Assembly (NCBI GenBank): GCA_030278955.1
Contig: JAOANR010000010.1
Span: 25,512,444-25,576,443, forward strand
Length of the DNA stretch: 64,000 nt
Reading direction: 5' to 3'
Source of the DNA: Hygrophila difformis
Taxonomy: Eukaryota > Streptophyta > Magnoliopsida > Lamiales > Acanthaceae
This document shows positions 54,244-64,000 of the stretch, piece by piece. A model generated the notes under the pieces. That model saw only the letters and a list, made by a program, of their open reading frames with translations. It ran no database searches and was not told the origin of the DNA. Every line of letters starts with the position of its first letter. The first letter of the stretch is position 1. The translations under genes were made by a program, and so were the position numbers.

Positions 54244-56741
54244 TGTAATACCCGTAAATTTTAGAATATAAAAATAGGAATTAATCCAATAGGAGAGAAG
54301 GGTTTGTTTCCGAGAACCCGTAGACGCGGAAATGCACGGAAGTCAAAGGACGACGAATTAGAACCCGACGGACCAAAAACCGACGGTCTTAAGGTTTCAA
54401 GCATGAAATCGAATTGAGACGGAATAAATTTATGATCAGAAGCATAATCCGGAAATGACCCGGAAAATCGAGCGCGGAAACGTGGAAGGATAGAAGTCCG
54501 AAAGAGAGGAGAAAAAGACCCGACGGATCGGATCGCACGGGCCCGCCCGGACCGCAGTCCAGGCGGGGACCGCGCGCTGGCCGGGCGGGGTTTGGCCAAA
54601 AGGCGCGCCAACCCCGCGTGGCTCCACAGGTTTTGGCAACTTGCGCGTTTTCGGCGATTTCTTACCATAATTCGACCCCCCAACTATGGAAAGAAGATTT
54701 TGGTCGAGGGGAAAGCTTTTAGGGCGACCTAGGGCTGCCTCCCCACCCATTTCATTAGTCACAAATCACCCTCCACTCTCCCCAAACTCTCCCAAGCCAA
54801 AACACTCTCCCGACGAACTTCCGACGAACTTCCGGCGACTTCCGGCAACCATCGATGACCATAGGAACGTGTAGATCAAGGTTTACACCCCTTAGATCGT
54901 TGGTAAGAGTATCCAGATTCATCTACTCTTTTTTATCTCCAATTTTTAATCTAACTTTCGAATATTGGACTTGTAATCACGTTCGTGATCGAAGGAGGAA
55001 GAGAACGTGTGCAAGGATCCGTTCGTAGTGTTTTCGGACAAGCCGAGCGACCCTAGGACGACTCAAGAACACAAACACTGTAAGTTGAGCCTTCCATATC
55101 AATACGGGTGGTTTAGGGGCGTCCGGTATAGTCGTAATGCGACGAAACGAAAAACCGAAATTAAAAACCCCAATACGCGCAGTTTTTGAAATCTGTCTAA
55201 AACTCATATTTCGAGGATTCAATCCGAGAAACTCAAAACTAGACTTTTAATCCTAACACATAAATCTAGGTTGTATAAAAATTTCAGACATTTTCGTTAA
55301 CGTTTGCTATTTTAAATCGCATCGAAAAGAAACTGTTTTGACAAAACGTGTTTGAAATCTGCCTATGAACATGTCCGAACTTAGTGAGTCTGTTTCTATA
55401 TTTTGTATTCCGATTTGATCTTTGCAATCTAAATGAAAGTTGTAGATAATCATGTCTAGTATGTGTGGTTAAAATTTCAGAATTTTTGGTGTCCATTTGA
55501 TATGTCAAAAAGCCAATTTTCCGAACTGTGACAAATCTGTTTTGGGGCAGTAAACTGTTTCCGCATTAAACTCGATTTTTGACATGTTTCCTCAACTTAT
55601 TTCGAGAAAGTTAAAACACGAAAGTTGTTTGTTAGGGTGTTTTGCATAGACTGTGAAATTTTCAGATTTTTTGGACTTAAACCGAATTTTTAAATTGAAA
55701 AGGCGTAAACTGTGACGCCAAGTTACTTTTAAATCGAAGGATTTTGAAATTTCGAAACGAACGATCAAAGATTTGAAATACGATACATCTATACTTTTTA
55801 AAACCCCGATACATTAAATCTAAACGATACATGAGATACTTAGGTGGAGGGTGAGTGCTCTGCAGGGTGCCCCTCTAGCCTTTCTCTTCGGGCCTATAAT
55901 GGACGAGAGAATTTGATGAGATATTACGCCAATCGTCGGGAGATACATGGCCTACTCTCTCGGGTTGTCCGTATGGATTTCCCGAGGCTCCGGAGTGGTA
56001 CTGGGTATGGCAGATACGGCTGCGGCCGCCGGATCACCGGCTAAACGAGATACTTACGAAACGACTGCGGCCGCCGGATCACCGGCTATACAAAACACTG
56101 AGAAATGGTTACGTGACGGGGAAATAAAAGATTTAATATTTTTAAGTATTTATTTATTTTTGCATGTCTTTAAATTATGCATTTAAATTATGTCTTTAAA
56201 TTTCATATCATGACTAAATTGTTATTGTGGATTAAATGCATGTTCAAGTACACAATTAAAATATTATTTCCTTTAAATTTTGTGAATGCATGTTAGGAGT
56301 GAAATTTTAAATTATCTAATTAAATCCCTTTATTGCTATGTTAGGATCGACTTACTCAGTATTTTATATACTGATAAAATTATTGTTTTCTCTTTTCCTT
56401 TCAGAGTATGAAGATAATGCATGAGCATATGCATTGGGGGATGGAAAAACTTTAACATTGTTTTTTTTATTGCTTTTATGATACTTGCATAACGGGCATG
56501 TAAATCCCGAGTTTTGGCCATGTCGGCCCACTTTACATTTTTCCGCTGCGATATATTATTACTACTACTATGTGTGTGGATGATACTTAATATTATTTTT
56601 AAATAGATTCCGGACTTGTTTTTAAACCTTTTTGCAATACCTATAGCCTGCATCTCTTTGGCAAGCTCGGAGAATCCGTGTCTTGCTAGAGAGATGTGGC
56701 GGTGACATCCCGGCCTGGGTTATCAAATCCGGGGTGTTACA
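54244..56741 (+). repeat. X LTR 2 (2498 bp), shared by two units
   Basis: Nearly identical to LTR 1 and followed by another PBS rather than a target duplication. Predicted splice sites: donor 54903, acceptor 54994, 85-nt exon, donor 55080, acceptor 56404. Hairpins are at 56357-56373 and 56651-56696. Confidence 0.93.
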
Positions 56742-56744
56742 AGT

Positions 56745-56757
56745 TGGTATCAGAGCC
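56745..56757 (+). other. X unit 2 primer-binding site
   Basis: TGGTATCAGAGCC, identical to unit 1, showing that a second internal region starts here. Confidence 0.9.
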
Positions 56758-57204
56758 CGGAATATTTTAAAGCTACTATTATTATTATTTTAAAAAAAAA
56801 TTATTTTGAACTAAGTATTATTTTTAAATTTATTATTATCATTATTATTTTTAAGACTACTAGTGTTATTATTTTAGCCCAAAAATTTGAGCCCAAAAAA
56901 TTTTCCTATCCAATTAGTGTAATATTTTGAGCCCAAAGGGGGTTAAACTATTTTGACCCAATAATTATTTATTATAAGCCCAACCATTTCGGCCCAAATA
57001 CCTATGCTTTTATTTCTTAAGTCCAAATTATTATTTTTGGCCAATATAGAGGCCCAACTTTTTAAATCCATGATTAAATTTAAAAATATATTAAAATTAA
57101 TTTTTGGGGCGATTGCATGTGCATATTCATATAGATTTAAATTCCTGCATATCCTGACTTTTATTCGAAACCTACTCTAACTCTAACCTCCTTGTTGACA
57201 TTAG

Positions 57205-57582
57205 ATGGCCGAACCCAACGCGAACATGACCAATCTGATGATGAAACTGACCAACGCATACCTCGAATCCCAACAGCATATCAATCACTTCAAGACTCGA
57301 GTGGGGCATCTAGAGAATAACGTGGACTATTTGAGACATCTTAGGGAAGCTGACCATCATGAAATAACCCAACTCAAAGCCCAAGTCGCCGAACTCCAAA
57401 CCCAAGTGGTCACACTCCAAAACAAGGACAACGAACGGATGATGCAAATAGGACACTTAGGAGCTGAGCTGCTAGGCCTAGAGGCTGACATATTTCCTCC
57501 GAGCCCGAGCCCGGTGGGGACACCCATTGCCATTGACGTATCCAGCGACGAGGACGATCCCATCGAGGATGTACCTGCCTAG
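57205..57582 (+). CDS. Extra ORF in X unit 2 (125 aa)
   Basis: Copy of the ORF at 42617 with two substitutions (Ala to Thr in HFKxRVG, Asn to Asp before IFPPSPSP). The coiled coil and SDEDDPIED tail are unchanged. The leader 57583-58270 that follows is the third copy of the X leader, with (AAAAC)n at about 58039-58094. Confidence 0.7.
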   Translation: MAEPNANMTNLMMKLTNAYLESQQHINHFKTRVGHLENNVDYLRHLREADHHEITQLKAQVAELQTQVVTLQNKDNERMMQIGHLGAELLGLEADIFPPSPSPVGTPIAIDVSSDEDDPIEDVPA

Positions 57583-58270
57583 TCACCCTAGACTTAGGAG
57601 CCCATACTGATGCACTACTATCTATGTTCCTTTTTTTCAAACTAGTACCAGCACTACTATTTCATTCCTGTTACGAATGCTTGTAATCAACTGAAAAAAA
57701 AATTTCTCTTGAGTAATAAATCTACAAGCATTTATTTTATACAAGTATATTTAAAGTATTCCTTACATTTTGATTAAATTATTTCTCCTCGAATACCCTG
57801 CTAAAACCCGATCAAACAAATGAACAAGGTAATAATAATCAATGACCTATAGATAACAACTAAACAAAAATACAAGTAGTAATAAATAACCTAAATATGT
57901 AAATATATATATATATATACATTATATGGAAATAATCATCGAACAAGGGTATCTCCAACCCTAAACCCCAACACCCTAAACCCTAGGGTCTCAAAAAAAA
58001 AAAAACCTGAACAGGTTACTGTTCAAAAAAAAAAAAAAGAACAACAAAACAAAACAAAACAAAACAAAACGAAACAAAACAAAAACAAAACAGCAAGTAG
58101 GACCAACCCCAAATAACAACAAACGATACGCTAAATCCCAACAACCTATACTAACAGGTTCCAGTAGACTAATACCTGTTAATATCGTCATTTATTTAAT
58201 TAAATTATTTTATAAGCATTATATAATACTCCAACAAAAGGAATCTAAACTCTCTTGTTATTGCGACAGC

Positions 58271-58617
58271 ATGGCACCGAGAGGCAGACCACGCGCCCAG
58301 CCCACTACTCCAAACACCAACGAAACCCCTATGCAACCAGAAAGGCCTATACCCGGCGAAGGGGTGCACGCTCAAGAGGAGCCGGCAAACCCTATGCCAA
58401 ACAACATGGACGCGCGCCTACGCACTCTAGAAGAGGTTCTCATTGCGATAGGGAACGCGCATGTGAACCAAGGCCAGGCCGCTGCGGTACCTCCACCCGA
58501 GGCCCGCATTAACTACTTAGCTATGGTGAACTCATATCGTCCGCCGAACTACGCCGGAGAAGAGGACCCGGCTAAACTTGAAGAATGGATCCGAACATTC
58601 GACAAGCTACTAAACGC
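58271..58617 (+). pseudogene. X unit 2 gag fragment, cut by AT2
   Basis: Same 116-codon gag start as at 43678, ending in the same place. The rest of this unit's gag-pol does not appear before the end of the window. Confidence 0.9.
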
Positions 58618-60882
58618 TGGGTCTTCCTGGGGTTCCTCTTGGGGTTCTTCCTCTGCATGTTGTGTCCCAAAGAACTGGTGTGCATACCTCAGATAATCTT
58701 GCACGAATACTGGATGTGTGATCCGCACCAATTTGAATTCCCATGCCTTCTTGATCCGTGTGCAAAATAGGCTTATGATTTTGTGGTTATAGTGCATGAC
58801 CTTTGCCTTATTCCCAATATTTCCATAATTCAGGGCTTCTTTGTCCATGTCCTTGAGGAGTTCGAGAAACGAGGTTCTGTACTGCTGATGTGTGATTTTC
58901 ACTACTCATATTTTACCACAAGCGGATGGTTGTCATCAAGTAATAAAAAACCGGTGAATACTGGGTCGAAACACAGGGAATTTCAGAATATTATTTCATT
59001 CCGGAGAAGATTTTAATTGTTCTTAAGTTCATTAATAATATATATTATATTTTGAAAAGAGTTTGTTTAATTCTAATGGTGATTAAATTAAAAATAGTGA
59101 CATTAAATTTTAAAATAAAGCAAATTAAAATTATAATTAATAAAAATATAAATGGGAGATGCTTGTAATATTTTAAATATTGCCATCTTTATATAAAATA
59201 GAAATTGCATATTGATTTAGCATTTTCCAATGTCTAAAAAGATCAATTTCTTAAGCTTAATTATTTTAGAAAGATTAAAAATATTGTAATCTACTAATAA
59301 TCAAATTATGCTTAAACGGATTTCATGGAAGCTGATTAAATTATTTAACATTCTGCAATCATTATTCTAGGCCTAAATTTGAGTCTTTCCCAAGCATACA
59401 AATTTTCCTATAGCAATTAGAAGGCACTTTTCATTTCTCAAATCATTGTGCACATGCCAGAATCCATTTATAGTGTAATTTATTCTCAATTCCGGTACTA
59501 AAATATTAATTCTACTTTTTATCTCCCGATTTAGCAAAGCAGAAATCACAGAATTGGATTCTAACATTTAATTATGCAGAACAGTGTAAATAATCTAACA
59601 ATTATGGTAAAATAACGATTAAACATGGTAAACTGGATTTAATTAATAATATTAAAATGCAGATAGATCAGAATTATTGCCAGATTGCTAAAAATAGATA
59701 ATGCAGATTGATGGGTCAATTCAAAGCTTTAGCAGATTATTAATTTGAATAGCAGATTTGGTAAAACACAAAATGTCGATCATTTTGTAGGCATCTAACA
59801 TACCATTCTAATACAAATTCACATACTATAGCAGATTAATCCAGATTCAACACATGAAACATCGATAAATTATATTGCTTCCATAAAACAGATAAATTCA
59901 TACTTCAAAGTGATTCTGAACTCCCGTTCTAGAACACTTCTAACATGAACAATACAGAAATCCGTCTACAAATTAAAAACATGATAGCAGATTACCTTTA
60001 GAGGCAATTTCAATTCATTACAAAGCAAGAAAAAAGAAAGGCAACACCTAGAATAGGAAGAACACGCCCAGAAAGTCGTCTGATGCATTCCTCCGGCATG
60101 GATTTGTGTTTCCGGCCTTCTTCTCCCATTAGAATATGTTCCCAGAGAGTTTCTGTCGAAAATGGTAAGTCTGTGTATGAAGAAATGATGAAAAATGGTG
60201 TTTAAAACCGAGTTCGGGAGGTTAGAAAACTGCTCAACCGCGACTGTGGCGCAAAAAGTGGCGCTCAGAAGAGGTTTTCGGCGCCACCAAGGAGCTGCGG
60301 CGCATACGAAGATTTTCTGAATTTTTGCAAGTGGCGCATTTTGTGGCGCTCCAAGGTGCTTTTCGGCGCCGCCAAGAAGGTGCGATGCATTCTGACAATT
60401 TCCTAAAATTTAGCCCGCGGCGCAAAAAGTGGCGCCTGGAGGGCATTTTATGCGCCACCAAGAAGGTGCGGCGCATCCTGAAGCTTTTTCCAATCCGAAA
60501 TTTTCCCAAGTGTTGGTGCGGCGCCTGATGTGGCGCCTGAGCATGATTTTAGGCGCCGTCATGCCTATGTGGCGCATTCTGGAGCTTTTCCAGTGTTGAA
60601 AATTCCGAATTTGACATCCTTTGACCTCCGAACATCTTCTTTCATCATTTTAATGTCTGAAACATCATTGCAATGTATTAGAATTGCCAAAGTCTTATTA
60701 AAAAGCAAAAAACAAGGTAAATTGGACTCGGATAAGTTCAATTTAACCAGTCTTATTAATATTTACAAATCACATGAAATATAAACTAAAAAGCAGTAAA
60801 ATAGAGTCTCATGCATGCAATTTAGGTTCGTTTTAACACAATTTAAGCTTATTTAAATGTGGTTTCACAGGGTGCATCAACA
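58618..60882 (-). repeat. AT2 3' LTR (plus adjoining segment)
   Basis: The LTR starts TGTTGATGCACC at 60882. It contains TCCCTGTG-TTCGACCC and TTATTACTTGATG blocks typical of Athila/Tat LTR ends. The other end is either 58887 (AAATCACACA) or 58618; if the former, 58618-58886 is an unassigned piece with a minus-strand open frame (FLELLKDMDKEALNYGN). Confidence 0.65.
60246..60600. repeat. ~85-bp tandem repeat in AT2 LTR (about four units)
   Basis: Units begin GTGGCGCAAAAAGTGGCGC or similar at 60246, 60331, 60417 and 60518. Each also has GGCGCCACCAAG and GGTGCGGCGCAT. A nearly identical block is at about 45649-45950. Confidence 0.75.
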
Positions 60883-60897
60883 TCCTCACACTTAAAT
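60883..60897 (-). promoter_or_regulatory. AT2 polypurine tract
   Basis: Minus strand TATTTAAGTGTGAGGA directly before TGTTGATGCACC, preceded by GGGACGAGCAA, the usual pre-LTR signature of Athila/Tat elements. Confidence 0.65.
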
Positions 60898-62304
60898 ATT
60901 GCTCGTCCCTTGAGCAATGAGATCCATTAACACATCAACTTACCAATCAAGATAATAAAGATAAAGTCTCTATAGTTCTGCCAAATCATAGATTTCAACA
61001 ACAAAATGAGATAAGAGGTTTCAAAGTTTAATGTACTAGAACTAGGCAAATTGATATGCATCAGCTATCAGAACCAGATACCCAAAACACTTACAATACA
61101 GAAAACAGATTAATTATACATAGCACTTAATATGGGAAAGTGAATAATGTAAATATGCTTTTCTATTCCAGTCTTTAAATATGCTCAATCTATGGCTAGG
61201 TTTCACTATATTCTAGACACTTTGGCTGAGTTGTAGACGGTTGAATTCCAAAAGCTACTCGTGTCACCGAATATGTGCCAGTCATCCAGTCAAGAGTTTA
61301 TGAATTTTTATTTAATCCCCCTCTTTTTTTCTCTCTTTTCTTTTTTGATCTTGCATTCTTCAATAATTTTTTCTTTTTCTGTTTGCAAGATTTGAGTATC
61401 ATTTTTTTTCGAATATAGGGGTTTCACTCTGACTTTATTTTAATTAAGCATTTAGAAAGACTTAGAATGAGCATATTTATTTATAAATAATGATAACTCT
61501 CCACATTTTAAATAACTAGTCTAATTAATCAAATAGTTTTCTGCAAGGTAAATAGAATTGTCAGCAATAGCTCAAACAACTTGCATAGCAATTTGACAAA
61601 GTCTAGGACTTTAAACTAAGAAACCTAATACTCATTAAGTTGTAAAATCAAATTAAAGCAGAACATTTAGACTTATTTGGATTTTCTCTAGATTGGCAAT
61701 GATGTGATAATCTCTAAATAATAGCACCACTGGGAAAACACAGTTTAAATTTAAACATAATAAATCATGCATGTACCATTTTATTCAAAGCATAATAAAC
61801 AGTAAAATAAAATTAAATCAAGCTCTTACCATATATTTCATGCAAATTGATAACATATAACATGAAAAGATCACACCTGGAATATTTAGATCTTAGAAAT
61901 TCTTTCACCATCTTGGATGTCCCCTTTTGCTTGTTTCTTCATGGCATATCCTGCTTCTTTGTATATTTATATGGTATTTGCTCATACAAAAGATAATCGT
62001 TAGAACACATGGTAATTTATGAATTAAAATAATTAAATTCCATCCATAATTTATTAAATTCAGATTTTTATCATTTTAAATTTTAAATTCAGATTTTTAA
62101 TTTTTATTAACACTTTTTATTAATTAAATAAAAATGGACAGATGTAAATAAAATATTAAATTTCATAAACTTACCAAAAGCAAAGTACCACAAGTTCTAG
62201 CAACTATTACATAAAGATGCTAATTAAATAAGCAAAATAGTACCAAAATTATTCTAATTATTACAAATTAAATAAAAAGGGAGCAATCCTATCTAATCAA
62301 AAAT
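60898..62304 (-). other. AT2 noncoding region between gene and PPT
   Basis: AT-rich with a T/C-rich tract at 61316-61385. I see no gene or recognisable signal. Confidence 0.6.
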
Positions 62305-63758
62305 CTAAATTTCTAAAGATCCATCCGAATCATCTACTTCATCTTCCCTAGGACCCTCATCACTATCTTTAGAGCTCGAATCAGTAGGAGGAGCATATCG
62401 ATCACCTAAACTTTCAGACATGAAATACTCAAGTCTGGAAGAAAGTCGTGCAAACTGTGTCCGTGTACTATCCTCCTTCCTCTTCATCTCGGCTCTAAGC
62501 TGATGAATCTCATAGGCCATCCTATTAATTGCAATCTCTACAAGCTCTGCCCTAGTACCAGATGTACTAAGTATATCAGGATGACGAGTGGGTGCCTCAC
62601 GGGGTGCAGTAGGGTAAGCAAGCTCTGCACATCTTACTCCAGGCTTATTGTAGTAATTCTTGAAAGAGATAGGAGGCTTTGTTTTCAAATCATGAGCATA
62701 GGCCGTCATGTCCACTCCAGCTCTCTCACAAAGTGTCCAGATAAGTGCAGGAAATCCAAGCACAATCCTCGCAGCATCAGATGCCATGCCATCCAGCTCC
62801 TGTGCTATCAGCTCACCAACATCGATAGGCAACCCATTCTTCACACAGTACACAAAATACAACTCTTCTACACCCGGCTGAGAAGTGTGTGAAGTAGGAA
62901 AAACATTATGCTTATACAGCAAATAGAGCTGATACAGAGGTGCATCCATCAAAGTAGCAACAACTCTCTCTTTCTTCTCCCCTACGTAGGCAACTTTCTT
63001 TTGATTCTCAAACATCTCCTTTAAGATCCTTTTCTCCAATTCCGGTCCTCCTTCCTCTTCATAAATAGGCTCATGGAAATTTTTCTTCTTTGTAGCCGGG
63101 CAAGTGACATCCTTAGTTCCATAGAGCTCATTAATTATGGCAGGACCATATGGTACAGGCACTCCCCTAATCCATGAAGTAAAATGCTCATATCGGGAAT
63201 TGCATAAGAATTGTCTGGTAAGCTCCCAGGAATAAATCTGGTAGGATGCTCAGCAAACTTCGTCCATCCTCGACTAATCAAAGCATCATGAACTAGAACT
63301 TGATCCATATCATCTTCAATAAATCCCTTATCTTGGATGATCCATCTTTTCACCATTCTTTGATAGTAAAAATAGGCCTCCTGATTTATAAAGATCGTCG
63401 GATTGAAATTGTCTCCGGTTAGTTCTTCTAGAGGAGGTGTATCATCCTTTCTATTATGACTCTTCCTCTTGGTTTTAGAACCACGTGGAACCTCCGGTGA
63501 AATTTCCTCAGGAGATTCAGCATCATCCTCCTCTTGCTGTGGATCATCTTCTGTTGGTTGAGCAGAATTGAAGGAAGTGTCGTAACCATTATATGAATCA
63601 GGAGCCACCAAATTATTCACAAACATATCTTCAGCACCCACAGCAGCCGGCTCCGGATCAGGTTCTCTAATAACTGGTGTCTGTGATGGGGCAGGCTCTG
63701 TGGCTTTCTGTTTCTTTTCACCGTTGTTTCTCGGGTTATTCTTTCTTTTTGATCTCAT
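62305..63758 (-). pseudogene. AT2 'putative plant transposon protein', one frameshift
   Basis: Two overlapping minus-strand frames (63758-63135 and 63162-62305) make one protein of about 480 aa with a frameshift near 63150. The N-terminus is basic and Pro/Glu-rich (MRSKRKNN). The core has FYYQRMVKRWIIQDKGF, LISRGWTKFAEHP and, in the second frame, GVPVPYGPAIINELYG. Then ATLMDAPLYQLYLLYKHNV, GLPIDVGELIAQELDGMA and FPALIWTLCERAGVDM match the conserved end of the family. The C-terminus is a predicted coiled coil (INRMAYEIHQLRAEMKRKED) with an acidic end. It is diverged from the copy at 14592 but has the same order. Role unknown. Confidence 0.75.
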
Positions 63759-64000
63759 GATGGCAGAATTTAGGAAGAAGGGATTGAGATTAGAAAGCTA
63801 ACTAAACTGAAAGAGAGAAGAATTGACAGATTTGGTAATGTGAGAGTGATGACCGATCGGTCTCCTCCTTTTAAAGATGGTGAAGTCTTGATTTTGTTGA
63901 GATATGGAGTGATTGATTTAATCTAGATCCAAATATACACCAAACACATGATTTGGAGTCCGTATAATGCTGTTTAGGATCCCAAAAATCGATTAGATAT
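63759..64000 (-). other. Leader of AT2 gene at window edge
   Basis: Noncoding on inspection. A possible TATA-like TTTAAA lies at 63872. The element continues beyond the window. Confidence 0.4.

Larger units (their letters stand above)
39652..58617 (+). mobile_element. X: chromovirus tandem array with nested insertions
   Basis: Order: LTR X1, PBS, extra ORF, gag start cut by an AT2-type sequence (to 45958), a second leader, full gag-pol interrupted by a solo LTR, tail, LTR X2, PBS, extra ORF, gag start cut at 58617 by AT2. LTR X2 serves both units. The first 6.3 kb of each unit (39652-45958, 54244-60552) are nearly identical. The left flank is ATGAC; no matching right duplication is visible. 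Confidence 0.9.
58618..64000 (-). mobile_element. AT2: Athila/Tat-like non-autonomous element, minus strand
   Basis: Reading the minus strand from the window edge: leader, a transposon protein gene (63758-62305), about 1.4 kb noncoding, PPT and LTR. No protease, RT or integrase lies between the gene and the PPT, so it depends on another element. Its 5' LTR lies beyond the window. Confidence 0.7.

Noticed and set aside
58549..58902. 117-codon minus-strand frame as a gene
   Set aside because: It spans gag antisense, an unassigned piece and LTR sequence; a composite of junctions.

Overview
This is nuclear DNA of a flowering plant, probably a eudicot, taken from a repeat-dense (heterochromatic) region. 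I find no host gene, tRNA or rRNA. Nearly all of it is assigned to LTR retrotransposons, nested or joined end to end: Tekay/Del-like chromoviruses (Ty3/gypsy with a chromodomain at the end of integrase, initiator-Met PBS, LTRs of about 2.5-2.7 kb), one Ty1/copia element, a second copia-like element known only by its LTR and leader, and Athila/Tat-like elements that carry a 'putative plant transposon protein' ORF instead of pol. Family names are from motif recognition only.

Layout. 1-742: minus-strand LTR fragment (A0). 746-~8250: minus-strand chromovirus G1, with 3' LTR and a decayed gag-pol and no 5' LTR. ~8253-10684 and 21869-22207: copia-like element C1, split by chromovirus G2 (10690-21863, TSD CTCTA, LTRs about 99% alike). 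22208-25102: Ty1/copia C2, interrupted by a tandem gag-only array (LTR-gag-LTR-gag-LTR, 25103-36536, TR-GAG type). 36537-39651: a degenerate LTR edge and Athila-like element AT1 (minus). 39652-58617: chromovirus array X (LTR, broken unit, intact gag-pol, LTR, broken unit), holding a solo LTR (48818-51424, TSD TCACC) and a truncated AT2 LTR. 58618-64000: Athila-like element AT2 (minus).

How the parts work together. In a chromovirus, Gag packages the RNA, protease, reverse transcriptase and RNase H make cDNA, and integrase with its chromodomain inserts it. Only unit X keeps a nearly complete set, and it is split by the solo LTR and a 1-nt frameshift. G1 is dead, G2 lacks gag, protease and most of RT, and the gag-only array lacks pol, so these would depend on enzymes supplied in trans.

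The most interesting signals lie outside the usual proteins. Each chromovirus LTR family has two apparent introns inside the LTR around a 79-85 nt middle exon, a covarying hairpin just before the second 3' splice site, and a second covarying hairpin before the PBS. Two families carry an extra coiled-coil ORF with an acidic tail upstream of gag. Elements carry two polypurine tracts flanking a cassette that looks like a displaced LTR start. Two separate tandem arrays record LTR-LTR recombination, one with a crossover mapped to about 75 bp.
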